Below, piece after piece: positions 1 to 12,616 of a stretch of 64,000 nt of DNA. The stretch covers positions 124,001 through 188,000 of the forward strand of contig DF237064.1 of assembly GCA_000708835.1 (NCBI GenBank), written 5' to 3'. Made by a program: the position numbers and the translations under genes. The DNA comes from Klebsormidium nitens (lineage: Eukaryota; Streptophyta; Klebsormidiophyceae; Klebsormidiales; Klebsormidiaceae). How positions within the stretch are numbered: the stretch's first letter is position 1; each line of letters starts with the position of its first letter. The notes beneath the pieces were generated by a model. That model saw nothing but the letters and a program-made list of their open reading frames with translations. It made no database searches and had not been told where the DNA came from.

Positions 1-272
1 AGCATCATTCGCATCCAAGTAGAGTGCATGGAAAATTACGACCGGGCGGCATGATCACAAAGGGCGCATTACATCCATGAATTCGAGTTGCTAAGTTGTT
101 AAGATGTTCGGGTGCTGTGAAGGTGGAACAAACACAAATCGAGGAGAAACGAAAATCGCCCATAACCTGGCTTCAACTGGAACATCATCTGCACTCAGCT
201 GATCTAAGTTCTCAGAGGAAGTGCCTCGACGGCACCTGTTTCATCCGGCCCATCTTCCCATCTTCCGTCCAG

Positions 273-3200
273 TCAACCCAGGTTTTTCTTCAATTTCTTT
301 TTACCTACATACTCGACAATCCCTGCCTCTCCTTCTGCGTCGGGTTCCGCACTCGGCGGCTCCGCCTCCGCTCCTGCCGTCCGTTTGGACTTCTTGTCTA
401 TTCTGCGCTTCTTCGACACTATTTCGGCTTCATGCACTGCCGCATCCATTTCGGACTGCTCATCGCCATGCCTCTCCCTCCTTCCCTTCTTCTTGTTCTG
501 CTCAAACTCGGTTGTTTCCTCCTCTTCAGCAGGCTCCTCTCCATGCATTTTTGCTGCAATCTCATCAGATACCGCCCCTTCATCTCGCTTCGCTTTCTTC
601 CCCTTCTTTGCTGGAAGACCTTCTCCGTTTGCCCCCTCATCCCGGTGCCCAACTCCTTCCATCGCCAAACCCTCCCTCTTCCCCAGCTCCTCACCGTCCA
701 CGTGCCGCTTCCGTTTCCGCTTTTTTTCGTTCCGTTCCGTTGCCCCATCATCCTCCACCACCAAAGCTGTCTTCGCCTCATGCTCAAGCACGTCACCGTC
801 CACCTGCCGCTTCCGTTTCCGCTTCTTTTCCTTCCGTTCCGTGGTCCGACCGTCCTCCCCGGCTTCGTTGCCCCCATCGACCCTGTCCTCATCTTCTTTT
901 TCAGGGAGTTCGTGCGCCTCTTCTGTGGCCCCATACGCGCCCCCCTTTGGCGAATTCTTAATCGGACGCTCTGAGAAAAGGTCCGCAAACATCTGACGCG
1001 CCCCCTCGGACGCAGACACGTGGGCCCGCCACGAGACCGGCGAGCTCTTGTACCTGAAGGCGAGGCCGTCAAGGTGCCGTCAGTTTTCAAGGCCTCGCTT
1101 GACTTTTGTTGAATGCCCTAAGCTTCCACCCTCGGCCTTGCTCAGAACGTTCTCCTGGCCTGGGCAAAGTTCTGGATGCGAGAACTTGAGATACCGTACT
1201 GCTTTTTAGTTTCGGCAAAAAACGAAAGATTACTTGCCCCGCTGAGAATGTTGAATCATTATCCAAGCGCGATAATGGTACTTTTTAGCAGGCAACGCTG
1301 AGTCTGCCGAAAGTTTCGAACGTTTGAATACTCATTTGGCGTCGAAGGAGCCGAATTGAAAAGCAGTTCTGTTTGGATACCGTGTAGAGCAAAATAATAT
1401 GCAAAATCGAAGAATAGAACCGACGAGCGAGTTGTCCAGAGAGGGCCTGAGCACGTAGATTCTTGAATTCTCTCGTGAGCAAAAGATCACAGTATTGCAG
1501 AACTCTACAAGGCAGAAAATACGGGTCCAGGCTCAGAAAGGGGTCTATTTGGCCGCATGACGTGCAGATTTCTGAGGACAACTCAAAATTCGAGACACCT
1601 TGAAGCCCCGAACTTTGAGGTGGATCGTTTGCAAAGAGCCACACTGACCCCGCAGATCGTGTGGTTGCCGGATAAACGCGCACAGCGCGAGAGGAGACAA
1701 AACGAATGCAATGAATAACATGTTAAGAGGAAGCTCACAGTGAGACGCTGGCCTTGAACAATACGTGTGGCCCGTGCGATGTGCGCAGGAGCGCAGCTTC
1801 GCCGTCAGCCAGCTCACCTACAATTGCCTGCATTTGGGGTTTTCAAGTTTTAGGGTTTTAGGGTAGAATATCGCAACCGTACGAGATGCACCGCTGCGCT
1901 GTTGCCCCTGTCACGGTTGCCGACATTACAACCAGTCAAAAGTCGCCTCGCTGTTCTCAACCTGGTGAGATGGACGGCTGACGTCACTCTCGATCACAGC
2001 TGCTTTGCTGGATCAAGACGGGTGGACACATCTTCTAAACCCAACACTTTGGTCGTTTGCCCATGACCCTTTACGCTCTCCGCATCAGAAGCCCGACATG
2101 CTGCACTGAAGTAGCATGCGAGCCGCCATATAGATCCGGACAAATATAGAGTAGCTAAGCCTTCAAAACACAAGAACCGTCAATTTGCAGCATCATAGGG
2201 CACTTACGAGGAAAGCGCGTCCGTCAGATTGTCCGCGGAGGAACAAACACCGGCCACGGAGGCACACTATTGAAGAATCGAAACACTTGTGGTCCTCGTA
2301 CAAGGAATCAGCAAAAGAGCCGAGCTCAGAGTGCCAAGACTGAATTCGCACATCGGCACGTGTCCGCACCTCTTTCAGCTTAATGTCGGCTGCCGTGAAG
2401 CATTTTTCGACGCAGTGCGAGCCGGAGGGATCCCTCGCCAGCTCAGCAAAGTGTCCGCGCAACCTGCACACGGATCTGTGCACTTCAGACATATTTCGGG
2501 AAATTGTGCAGCCGTATTTCAGCACGTCCAAGGAAAGGTCGAGTCTTCGTGCACAAGGAAGAAGGGGGGAGGGGAAAAAAACTGCCAGGTGAACATTCTC
2601 TACAAAGCTTTTCCCAGTACGTTGTCAAAAGTAGCTTCAAGGGTGGCTTCTGGTTGACACGTCAATATTTCTGAATGCTGTGTCAGTATTTTGTATGAAA
2701 AACGGAGTTATCGGCTCAGAGTCGCGATCCAGCAGCTCAGAGATCTTCCCTGAACACCACCAAAACCAACCCCAGAAAAGATGCAGCTGAAAATTCCAGA
2801 TGGCATCACAAACAATCACAGTTTCAGCGTTGTATCTTGCTTTTCGCACCTCAGGAGCATACGTGTTTAAAACCCAGAACTCTACTGTCTAGGAAAAGCT
2901 TATCGTTGAAGGAACGAGGAAGTATACGCAGTACAATGCCACATCCCCCCTTTGTTTTTTCTTGGAGTGCGGCTAGAAAAAGCGTTTCCTGCAAAACCCG
3001 ATTTTGAGCGTTCTCACCGGCCTACAAACAGCCGCTTCTGCTTGTCTGGCGTGGGCCCCGTAAGGAACGCTTCCACGACGCGGCTGCCCCCTGGGTCGCT
3101 CGCGAGAGCGACGCACTCCGCCTCCGTCAGGCTGCCCACACTGTCCACAAACGGCTGGCAGCTGCCCTGCAATCAGAATTGCATCATGCAAATGTCAGCT

Positions 3201-6200
3201 GTTACTTTGAGTGAGCATGACAGGGAAAACAGCGTCAAGGAAAAAGGATTCAATTTAGCCCGGAAAAGAGTAGGGAAAGAGGGAATGTGTCGTTGGAACA
3301 GCTCCAACGGCTGCGCTCCAAGGTTATTTGCGAGCTGGTGGATCTCAAGATTCTCTGCCTGATCTGGAAGAGCTATCTTGCACACATAAAAGACACGATT
3401 TAGGATCACACGTTGCCACGGCTTGTGCCGGACTGACACCACCTCACGAAGGTACTTGTTGCACCAGGGAATGTTCAATTGAAAATCAGGCGGCCCAAGC
3501 ATGCAAACCAACTTTGCAGGTTTCAGGAAGCGATTTCCGCGACCTGCAGAAGCCTCCGACATCAAAGCAAGCATAGCGCCAAAACCATTTGCTTCTATGG
3601 TTGCTCGAAGCACCCACACCGGCAGCTGTGAGGCTTCCTTCCGCAGCCTCTCTCACTCGTTGGTCGGCTATTTTGCGGCCACAATACTCTGTTTCGGCTT
3701 CTACTGTCGCCCTGCATCGCTTCCTGACCCGCAATATTAGCAACACTCCTGCCTGGTGCCTCACCTTGGGAAAGCCGAACATTGTCGTAAGGATCGCACA
3801 ATTCAGCGGGGGCAGTTTGCCCCACCGGTTGCCAGACGCAATGTGCTGGTCGAGAGCCAACAAGTCGGAGACGACTCGAGTGGGGGAGGACGATTGGGCG
3901 GTCAGGGCGCGTGCAAGCGCCCGGCAGACCTGGACAAGGGAGAAACAACAGAAAAAGACCTTGGTTCATTCGAAAAACAAGTTTGCCAAGCCGGTTGTCT
4001 GATAAAATGTGCTGGTCGAAAACCAAGAGGTCGGGATCAACCCGAGAAGGGGAGAACGATTGGGCGATGAGCACACGCGCATCCGCCCAGCAGACCTGGA
4101 GAAAGGGAACCCACAACGGTGTTTGTGGTTCCAAGGGGCCAAGTCTCCTGAGAAGTTTCCGTTTGTTTGACGTAGATTGCTGATCCCGAAAGTCCCGAAA
4201 GGTCTGAAAGGGCTGTTGGTTCTGAAGATTTTTGGGGAAACGGACGACTAAGTACTGTGTGCGTCCTTGCTCAAAAGCGTCGCAGACCCTGGGCTTTGAA
4301 GAACAGTACTAAATCTATAAACCCGAAGCAACACTGGAGAAGCTGGAATAGAGGAGAGGCGTGTTCAGCTTGCTAGAGCAACCGGCCAGCGAGCTAACCA
4401 ACGGCCAGACCAAGGTTTCTCCCGGCCAGGCCCAGTTGATTTTATTTCCCCCCGAAACGCGTGTTCAGCTTGCTAGAGCAACCGGGCAGCGAGCTAACCA
4501 ACGGCCAGACCAAGGTTTCTCCCGGCCAGGCCCAGTTGATTTTATTTCCCCCCGAAAGAGAAGCACCCTGTGGCTCCACCTCTTAACGTCCCCGCGCTTG
4601 TCCCTGAATTAGCTTCCACGATTCCACAAAGCCCGCTTTGCCGTTTGCACATCCCCTTCGTGAAACAAGTCTGCAAAGCCGCAGGGCTCCTGAACCTGCA
4701 AGTAGGGGCGACAATATCGGAAAATTCGGGAGTTCAAAGCCGATTTCTACCCCTTTCGCTTCAGATATGGACGATCGCACTAACCTCCTTCTCATAAGTG
4801 CCCAGACGGCCGCAGCTGGCCACGAGCGCAGCGATCACGCCTCCCCGGTTCTCCCGCAGCAGCTGCGGGAAGTGCTCCTCGAGTTCCTCCGCGGCAGCTC
4901 TCACCTGCGGATATAACTGAATGTTAACCAGACCTCGGCAAGAGTTCCTGCATACATCAGGCCTGCGAGAGTTGGATGGGGGTTCGAAACGACTTCCGAA
5001 TCCCAAGGACCGAAAGTTCCGCAAGCAAATGCCGAAACTCGGAGCGGTGGAAGACCCGACGTGATGACTCGCTTGCAAAAATAGTTGTGCCTCTCCTGCA
5101 AGAGCGACGCAATGACCAGAACGCTGTTCATTGACCAGAAACATTGCAAGTCAGATCATATTATCTGTTGCTTGAAACAATCCTGGGAAAATATGTGTAG
5201 TGACAGGAGCGATACTATGTCTCGTATGATGGCTCAAATGGGAGAGAGCTCTTGCGGACCAAATGCGCGCCTACTTGGCAGAAGCAAAGCGACTCTAAGA
5301 AAAAGCTTCGTAGGAGCCCCATACACATGGATCTACAGTGATACCAGATGCGAGCCTACCAGATCGGCGCCGTGGGCTGCGGCAAACATGGCCTGGAGCA
5401 CGAAGTTGGCGGACGGATGCAGCGCCAGGTCTTTCAAACTGCCCCGGAAGAAACGGTCAAAGAACTCGCTTTGAAGGCGGGGCGGAGAAACCTTGACAAT
5501 CACCTGCGGAGAAAGACATGGGTTGGTGAGGTGGTTAAGCGAAATCGAATCAAGCCGTTGAATTGGAGCCTGGAAGCTCTTTCAGGCTGCCACGGAAGGA
5601 GGCATAAACAGCGCGGCCTGGAGGTCAGGCGGGGACAATTTCACGATGACCTGAACAAACGAAGCTTCTGCTACTTGTGGCTTTCGATCTAGACTTCTGT
5701 CGTTTGTTTTCAAAGGTTCCTATGGATGACCCAGGGTCTCGCCATAGTCCTTAGTTAGCTGTTCCTGTCTATATCTATTTTACTCGTAAGTTAACGGGAA
5801 TTGATGCAAATTCAGCGGCGTCGAAGCAGTCCGTTGAGCGGATCGTGCAACTGCCTGCTTGAGAAACGGCCCAACACCAGCAATGCCGTGTACGTATCGG
5901 TGTGAAAGATTGGATGGTAATTATCAATCACGTCCCGAACAGGAATTTCGCACCTCCGAAAGACAGGTGCCAGACCGAGTCAGAACAGGAGAATTGCAAC
6001 TCTGAATAATGAAAGCCAGAGTGGTTGAGAGAGAAGTGAATCAAACAAAGAATTGTCCAAGCAGCCGAGAACAGGCTCACCTCGACCAGGTGGCTGCCGC
6101 TTCGCTCGCGCATCAGCTCCGCGACTTCGTCAGGGTCGGCGCTCGCGAGAACCTCGCCTGGTCTAGTTGTGATGACCTCCTCGGGGCAGCCCAGAAAGGC

Positions 6201-9001
6201 GCGCACCATTCGTTCGAGCGGAACTTCTTGACCCTCAAGAGCGAGAAGAATGGCCTGCCGAGAAAAGATAAAATACTCAAGGCGAGGGCTTTTGTGCATG
6301 GAGAAGCTGAGAATCAGGGGAGAGTTTGCGGAAGGGAGCGTTGCAGATAGAGAAGCTGGGGACGAAGGGAAAGGTGAAGGCTGGGGCCTTTGCAGATGAA
6401 GAAGCTAAGAGCGAAGGAAGAACTAAAGGCTGGAGGCTCCGCAGATAGAGTACGATCGGCTGCAGTCCTGAGATAGACGATACCGTTCAACTTTCTCGTG
6501 AAGTTATTCCCTCCAAAGCCAGTCCGGATAGTGTGCAACAGACGAGGGCCACTGCTTCCTCGGAAACGAGAGGAGTTGCAAGAAAAAACAAAAGCCTCCG
6601 AAAATGCAATGTGAAGATCGATTGGCTTAAAATGCTGATCTTGACGATTTTCTTTTTATCAAGAGAATATGCTCTACTTTGAAGCTCAGGAGTCGAAACA
6701 TTGGGATAAGTTACACAGCTGTCAGATCGGGACAAAGCCTAAGCGAAGACACTCGAACACGCATAGACCCACTGCTGATGTCAGTATCCCCCCAGAACAA
6801 GCGTCCAAACCACCCTGTGACTCCACGCGAGACCGATCCAGACAACCATAAACGAGTCAGCTATGCTTTCAGGACTGCCCGAATCAACGTAGACAAAAGA
6901 TCGACCAACCTGCAGCCCCGGCCCTGCTGACGAGTCCAACCTCAGCTGCTTCACATGTGGCCCGGCCGCGGCAGCTATTCCCTCCGCAAACTGCGCCAGA
7001 AGCGCTGGAAACGGAGCCTCAACCGGCCTTTGCCCCCGGTTATTCCCTCTGGGCGCACGCTGCCCGTGCCCCAGGTGCTTGGATTGGCCCGGTTGAACGT
7101 CCCGGCCACTCAGAGTGGAGAGGATGCGCCGCAGGACGTGGCTCCCGTAGCGGTCGCAGAGGAGGTCGACAGCGGTAGCGCTGGCGGCCTGAAAATGCGA
7201 GCATGTCTTTGTTCCTCGACGAAATATGAGCATTGGTGAAGTGCCTTTTGAAAGCGTCCCAACTGCGACATGAGATTGCAGGGCTTCGACTAAGCAGGAC
7301 TTGAAAGGTTGAGGCAAAAGGGGGACGTAAATCGGCAACTCGCAACTGAAGCGGGTAAGTACGGATTGCCGGATTCCAAAATCTTCCACCTCCTGCCACG
7401 AAAATGGCTAACACATTTTCCGTGCAAGCAATAGATATTGGAAGGAAATTACACTGAACATACAGAACCAAGAAGAATGCTAAAAACCGATGGCAATCAC
7501 TACGAAGTCCCCCCCATCGAAAGGCACCAAGTGAAGCCAGCGCCAAAGTACGCAGATGAAGGAGAGCATACTGAAGCAGACTACCGAAAAGAAAAGAACC
7601 TGCAAGGTTAGAATAGCGAGCCCCACCTTGCAGACAGCCGAAAGAGCCTGCCCCGCCGCCCCCACATCTCCATGCTGTTTGAGCGCTTGAAGCGCCGTTT
7701 CTATGATGTGGCTCCCAGAATGGTGGCGTGCCACGGCTTCAAAATGGTCCCCGCATAGGCCAGTTAGAAAGGACAGGAGGCTCGGCAGCTCCGCTGACGT
7801 CAGCAAGGCCTCGAGTGTGCGGCCACAGGAGGCGTCGCACGCGAGGGCCGCCTGGGGGGAGGAGAACTTCCTTTGAGATTCACTTATTTCCCATTTCTCC
7901 ACAGCAGCCTTGTCGTTGTATCCAGAACTTTGACTCTTGCATATTCAAGCAGGAGTTTCTTGCGTACCTTTCTTAGTACGCCTCTGCAGACTGACCTCTG
8001 AAGTGCTGGCCAGCTGATCATGATTGAGGTTTGAGCCGTCTGTTTGCATAATCAAGATGTGGTGTCTTTCTTTTGTTGGTGCAATAACTCTCTTCCTTTC
8101 CACACGATGCACAATTCCTGGCATTCAACGAAGCATGGAGACCGATTCACCAGGAAAGAATGCATCCATCCCCTCGCTCCCGCTGCCCTCAGCTCTTCCG
8201 CCCCAAAATACTCAATATATCCATTGGTGGTAATGGATGCAGCAAAACTGTTATAAGCTGAATCAATGAAAACGTGCATGTGTAGCTGTTGATACGAATG
8301 GCTCATACCTCGCTTCCTTGTGCTTCTTCCAGCCCGTTGTTGCAAAGGATCGTCAGCTCTGTAGAGGACAAGTAACAACAAGAATGAAAGAGGTCAAGAA
8401 CTGCGATGGCTTAGGCTGTCTCTGGGGCAAATCCCACTTCTGCAAGAAAGTTTCAAAAATAAAGGGTCCCCTGACACAAGCAAATAAATGTAAGGAGAAA
8501 ACGGAGCACAGCTATTAGATATCACTTCAGCATTCATGAGGAAAAACACACGTCCAACACCAGAGGGGGTGGACACAAGTCGTAAAATCTTTAATCAAAG
8601 TGGTCAGTAACAATGATCATCATGGCCAGAAAGAGTGGTGGTTAAGCGGTCCGCACACATAGGTTAAACCACCACCTCAATCAACATGCATTGTTTTTCG
8701 TCGACGCTTCGCAAAGAGTCTCACCCTCTGGATCTTTGATGGTCCCATTTGGCCCAACAAGTGGCGCAATCTCCTGGAAATACTGCCGCAAATCTGCATT
8801 CAATTTTAAGCCCTCGCCCAGCACTGGGTAACTCTCATTGTAACTGTTGTCCCACTCTTCGTTGACTCCTCTACAACCGCCAGCTTCATAGCCCTTCCCC
8901 TTTCCCTTTCCTCGAAAATCTGAACGCCCTCCTTCAGGTTGGCCCCTGCCAGAGTACTCGCTGCGGGGACCAGCATTCTCTCTGCTCTTGTCACGCCCCA
9001 T
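273..9001 (-). CDS. NOP9: NOP9/PUM23-like nucleolar PUF-repeat protein
   Basis: Twelve exons, all joining in phase, give 848 aa: 9001-8725, 8358-8309, 7851-7627, 7188-6910, 6254-6081, 5503-5360, 4904-4785, 3929-3765, 3166-3018, 2463-2370, 1827-1739, 1053-273. Seen: PUF-type repeats such as GSHIIETALQAL, YGSHVLRRIL, SGSHLVE, SANFVLQAMF, GGSRVVEAFL and SGSHCVEKCF, with the family order and spacing of plant PUM23 (for example LRGHFAELARDPSGS). The N-terminus is Gly/Arg-rich. The last exon adds ~250 charged residues with Lys/Arg clusters (KKRKRKR twice), which look like nuclear/nucleolar localisation signals. Family knowledge: NOP9/PUM23 binds pre-rRNA and acts in small-subunit and rRNA processing in the nucleolus. 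Introns 2-8 are phase 0. The start is the first ATG of the exon coding MGRDKSREN. Confidence 0.93.
3960..4095 (-). pseudogene. Diverged copy of NOP9-like exon 8
   Basis: On the minus strand a splice-acceptor-like CAG is followed by an open frame (VCWADARVLIAQSFSPSR then LLVFDQHILSDNRLGKL) that parallels the real exon at 3929-3765 (VCRALARALTAQSSSPTR then LLALDQHIASGNRWGKL). It ends at an AAG/GTC donor-like site only 30 bp before the real exon. It is still open but shorter (136 nt, not a multiple of 3), and the gene reads through correctly without it. Most likely a decayed tandem exon duplicate; rare alternative use cannot be excluded. Confidence 0.8.
4359..4558. repeat. 100-bp tandem repeat, two nearly identical copies
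   Basis: The unit beginning GCGTGTTCAGCTTGCTAGAG occurs at 4359-4458 and again at 4459-4558. I see one difference (GGCCAGC against GGGCAGC). It lies in the intron between NOP9-like exons 7 and 8. Such identity implies a recent duplication. Confidence 0.95.
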
Positions 9002-9955
9002 TCTTGCGTTAAAGTTCCCAGAACAAAACTAAAAACACTTCAACAGGTGGCACTGGCAGCCCCCTCTTTGTTGCCTTCCCCTCTTCGTTGCCTTGCCAAT
9101 GCAAGTTGCACTTGCAGTCTCTGCGCCCAGAAACGCTGAACAGTGTTTAGGGTTTTCCAATCTGCGACTTCGAGCATATTAACTCATGAAACTTTGTGTG
9201 TACATACTTGAGGCTGAGCTGTTGCATCGTTTTGGATGCGCTGAAAAGCGGGTAAAAAGCGCAAAAGTGGAGCTATAGGGCTGCACATTCCACCCCCTCC
9301 AGGTGGAACCATCATCCAGGCGCCCGTTCCGGGAGGGAACTCCTTGTTGCAAGTATCCACCGCAGATGGTGCCAAGCCGCAGCGCCTGTGCTTGAGCAAC
9401 CAACAGCAACTCAGGTGAGGGGCAGATATTTGCCGTCTAGCTTAGCAGTCGCCAGACGAGCAGGTAGGGTAGATACAATGCTTCCAGAATGCAGCAAAGA
9501 GACTCTCGTTGCTCTAGTTATTTGATTTCAGACTGAATCGAAGGTAAAACAAATGCGCGTTGATTTCCAGAATGGTCCACTTTTATCGCAGACATGGCTG
9601 GCGAATGGCCTCTAAGCAATGTCATTACAGAGCAATGCGTTTGCTATTCTGCATAGGCGCCAAGACAAGGATGAAAATCTGAAACCCTTTAGGACATATG
9701 CAGGCCAGGATTAAAATTCCAGTCACCGACCAGCTACTCAAGCGAGCTTTGAGGCTCTTAGACCGCGGTCATCAACCAGATTTTGATGCATTGGAGCAAG
9801 TGCACAACAATTTGAACCATTTTGAGAGATGAGACTTGCGTTCCAATGCTATCGTCTCCGATTGAACATTCTAATTTGCTGCCTCTTTGCAGGAGTTGCT
9901 TGCTGCATAGAGCTGCTCACTCGTGGCTTTAGCCTTTCATTAGTTTCTTGGAAAG
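9002..9955. other. Divergent intergenic region (NOP9-like / ndhL)
   Basis: About 950 bp between two divergent start codons. It must hold both promoters and 5' UTRs. Apart from the telo-box near the NOP9 side I see no further recognisable gene or element. Confidence 0.7.
9145..9156 (-). promoter_or_regulatory. Telo-box upstream of the NOP9-like gene
   Basis: AAAACCCTAAAC on the minus strand lies about 144 bp upstream of the NOP9-like ATG. In plants, telo-boxes (AAACCCTAA) are typical of promoters of ribosome-biogenesis and translation genes, which suits this gene. That it acts as a regulatory site here is inference. Confidence 0.45.
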
Positions 9956-11421
9956 ATGGCGGCAGCAGTAGCAGCCAGCAAGGGACTGGTTCTGGCCTCT
10001 CTTCCATGGGCTGCTACCACTAAGGGGTCCTGTCTGAAGGGACTCCGTTGTCTGCCGCCACTGCCGGCACGCGGTCGTCGATCTCCCTGCTTGAAACGCT
10101 CAGCAGTGAAGCAGTGCCGCGCCGCCCTCCAGGAGGGCACAGAGCAGGGCCTGGAGCGTAGCTCCAGGACTTCAGAAGTCGTTGAACGGGTTGTGTCGGA
10201 AGCTGAGGTAGGGAGACAATCTGCCTTCTAAGAGGGATCTTGCTGCAATGAAAGGAGTTGAAGCTTTCATTCTGGAGCACCTTGCATCATCATACTTTGT
10301 GGTTGTTGAGTCCGTGAAAATCCACATTACTGACCGAGCTTCAAGGACTCAGCACTGTTTGCATAGGTTGCTCTTGAAATTCTTGGGCCTCAAAGTCAGC
10401 AGTGAACCAGGCTGTCACAATTCAGAGTGCTATTCAATCTTGCAGGCAGCGTCAAGTGGCTTCGCTGGGTTGCCCGCTGGGTTGACGATCTCATCAGCGG
10501 TGTGTTTGCTAGAGGTGAGTGAGAAACTCCCCCCACTATTTTCCTTCCTTCAATGCAGCACCTTCCTTGTATGTATGTTTTTGAGCGTCGAGGAAATTTT
10601 GTGTGGAATTTCAGCAACATATTCCAGTCCGGATGCACCTTTGGGGGCAAAGTATCGCCGCCGCAATCACTTACCACTTCAGCTGTCTGACACAAATGTG
10701 TGGTCGTGACAGCTATTTGCCACTGGTGTGGCGGAAGCGAAGCATGCGCCCCAAGTGGACGCCGGAGCCTTCTTCACCAACTTGACCGTCGATGGGCTCA
10801 TTGAGTGGACGCTCACGGTTGGAGCCTTGACGGTCTTCTACTTCCTGGTGGCTCCGGTACGACGAGCGCGCCCGTTTTGGTTTGTTGAGTATGCAACAGA
10901 GACTCTTTTCCTGATCTTGCAAGTCTTCTTCACAGTGTCCAAACCTTGCTTATTCCCAGCACGCAAGATCGGTGCTTTTTGGGGTGTCTTCTTGCACAGA
11001 CATCGAACCAGCACCTGTGGTCCCACGGCCAATTTGATCGCATCAGTTCAATGTCTTCTGCAGCCTGTTCTGCTCACGTACTTCCTGAAGCGGTGGAAGA
11101 AGAAGCAACTCGCGGAGACCATGTTCATGTTTGCAATGGTCTTCATCTTCTTCCCGGGGTAAGATCCGGTTCCATCTTCTGTCTCTTTGTCGTGGGACTT
11201 TCAACGATGGTCGAGCAGGGGTATATCTTGAAGCAGGTTGCAAGCATCTCGTTAGCTTCTTGTTTTTCCATTTGGAGGACTTTACTCACGATTTTACTCG
11301 TTTTCTTTGCAGCCTCATGATCTGGGCACCCTTCATCAACACAAGGCCTTTCGCTAGGGCTACCGGAAGGTACACAGCGGAGACAGACAAGGCAGCATTC
11401 AGAGGAGACGAGTGGAGGTAG
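9956..11421 (+). CDS. ndhL: NDH complex subunit L, plastid-targeted (NdhL/CRR23)
   Basis: Five exons in phase give 222 aa: 9956-10207, 10446-10514, 10713-10856, 11064-11158, 11313-11421. The conserved part, FMFAMVFIFFPGLMIWAPF followed by INTRPFAR, is the NdhL signature. Before it come a hydrophobic segment (WTLTVGALTVFYFLVAPPV) and a basic loop (KRWKKKQL). The first ~85 residues are rich in Ala, Ser, Arg and Lys and low in acidic residues, as in a chloroplast transit peptide; ATG sits in a good plant context (AAAGATGGCGGC). Family knowledge: NdhL is a thylakoid membrane subunit of the photosynthetic NAD(P)H dehydrogenase-like complex in cyclic electron flow. The small second exon keeps phase, but its peptide is not conserved enough to confirm. 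Confidence 0.93.
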
Positions 11422-12616
11422 TATATGATGTCACTCGGTCACTTAGTACTTAATTGCGCGTAAGGAAGGGGTGATCCAAGAACTGTTCCATATTGGAAGC
11501 TGCACCATCTGGATTTGAAGGTCAGTTGTGGTTGCCCTGCAGACGCTTCTTATCGACCATTGACGGTAAACTGCGTCTTCATTCACCAGACTAATCAATA
11601 CAAGGTGGTCGAACGGGCCTGTATAGCCAGCCAGCACCATATGACCAACCAAGCTACCTAGCGCGGCCGCCGTTTACTCATGTGCCTGCTGGCCTTGCCG
11701 CCTAGACGGAGCATTCTGCTGCTGCATATGCAACCCTAGCCGGCTGACTTTGTAACGAAGATTTGTTGACGCGGGCCACTGATGCTTCAGTGAAACAGAT
11801 GTCAATGCATCTAGCTTGGGTCTGACACATTGAATGCTGTGATATGAGTCGGAGCCGCCCGGATTACTTGTGCGAAACCTTTGATCATTCTTGCTTCCGG
11901 CTCTGCCATTGGTATCATTGGCCGCTTGCCGCTGCTGGCATGTCAGGCGTGTTGATCGCTACAAGCTGACAAAGTCGACTAAGACTGATAGCGCACATGT
12001 GCGAATCCGGCCTGATCATTTGCACTTGATGCTAGTGCACGGGGGGGCCCAAGATCAACCGGCCAGCAATATTACTGCCATGCAGGCTGAGGGCCATCAC
12101 AACAGACATGATTGCCGTCACTGTCTGATCGGCTAGGGAAGTTTCGATACGATCAATTTGTAACCACCTGGCATCTACCAATCGATCGACCGCATCTATG
12201 ATCCTGCATATACTGATTCCAGCTAGAAAAGAGGTGCGCATGTGGCACCCAAGCAGCAGCCCGCGCAGACGGTCCTTTAATCCGAATCGACTGAATCAAT
12301 TGATGACCCAAGTCAAACACCATATATAGAGTCTTGAACTGGTGCCCTTAAGTGACGTGATCATCCAAATTAGCTGTGTCAGTATAGATTCATGAAAAAA
12401 ATACTTATGTTCAGGCCTGCATAAGACGTATGTTTTTCAGGTATGACCCGGAGCACCCGGAGCCGCCCCAAAGGCAGTTAGGCTTATTGGCTACCACTAT
12501 ACAACGACTGAAAAGACGAAGACCTACACTTCCTCTACCAAGGAGCCTTCGCATAACAACTCGTCCCACGAGATGCGAAGGCACCCTCCTGCAGACTGAT
12601 CGGGCACTACAAACGG
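11422..12616. other. Convergent intergenic region (ndhL / ERH)
   Basis: About 1.2 kb between two 3' ends. It must contain both 3' UTRs. I find no convincing coding, RNA or repeat feature. Confidence 0.6.

Noticed and set aside
96-974. Long plus-strand open frames over the start of the window
   Set aside because: They mirror the Lys/Arg/Glu-rich last exon of the minus-strand NOP9-like gene, whose exon chain is in phase and conserved.
10446-10514. Alternative frame of ndhL exon 2 (VKWLRWVARWVDD)
   Set aside because: It looks protein-like, but both flanking junctions are phase 0 and give the AASSGFAGL frame instead.
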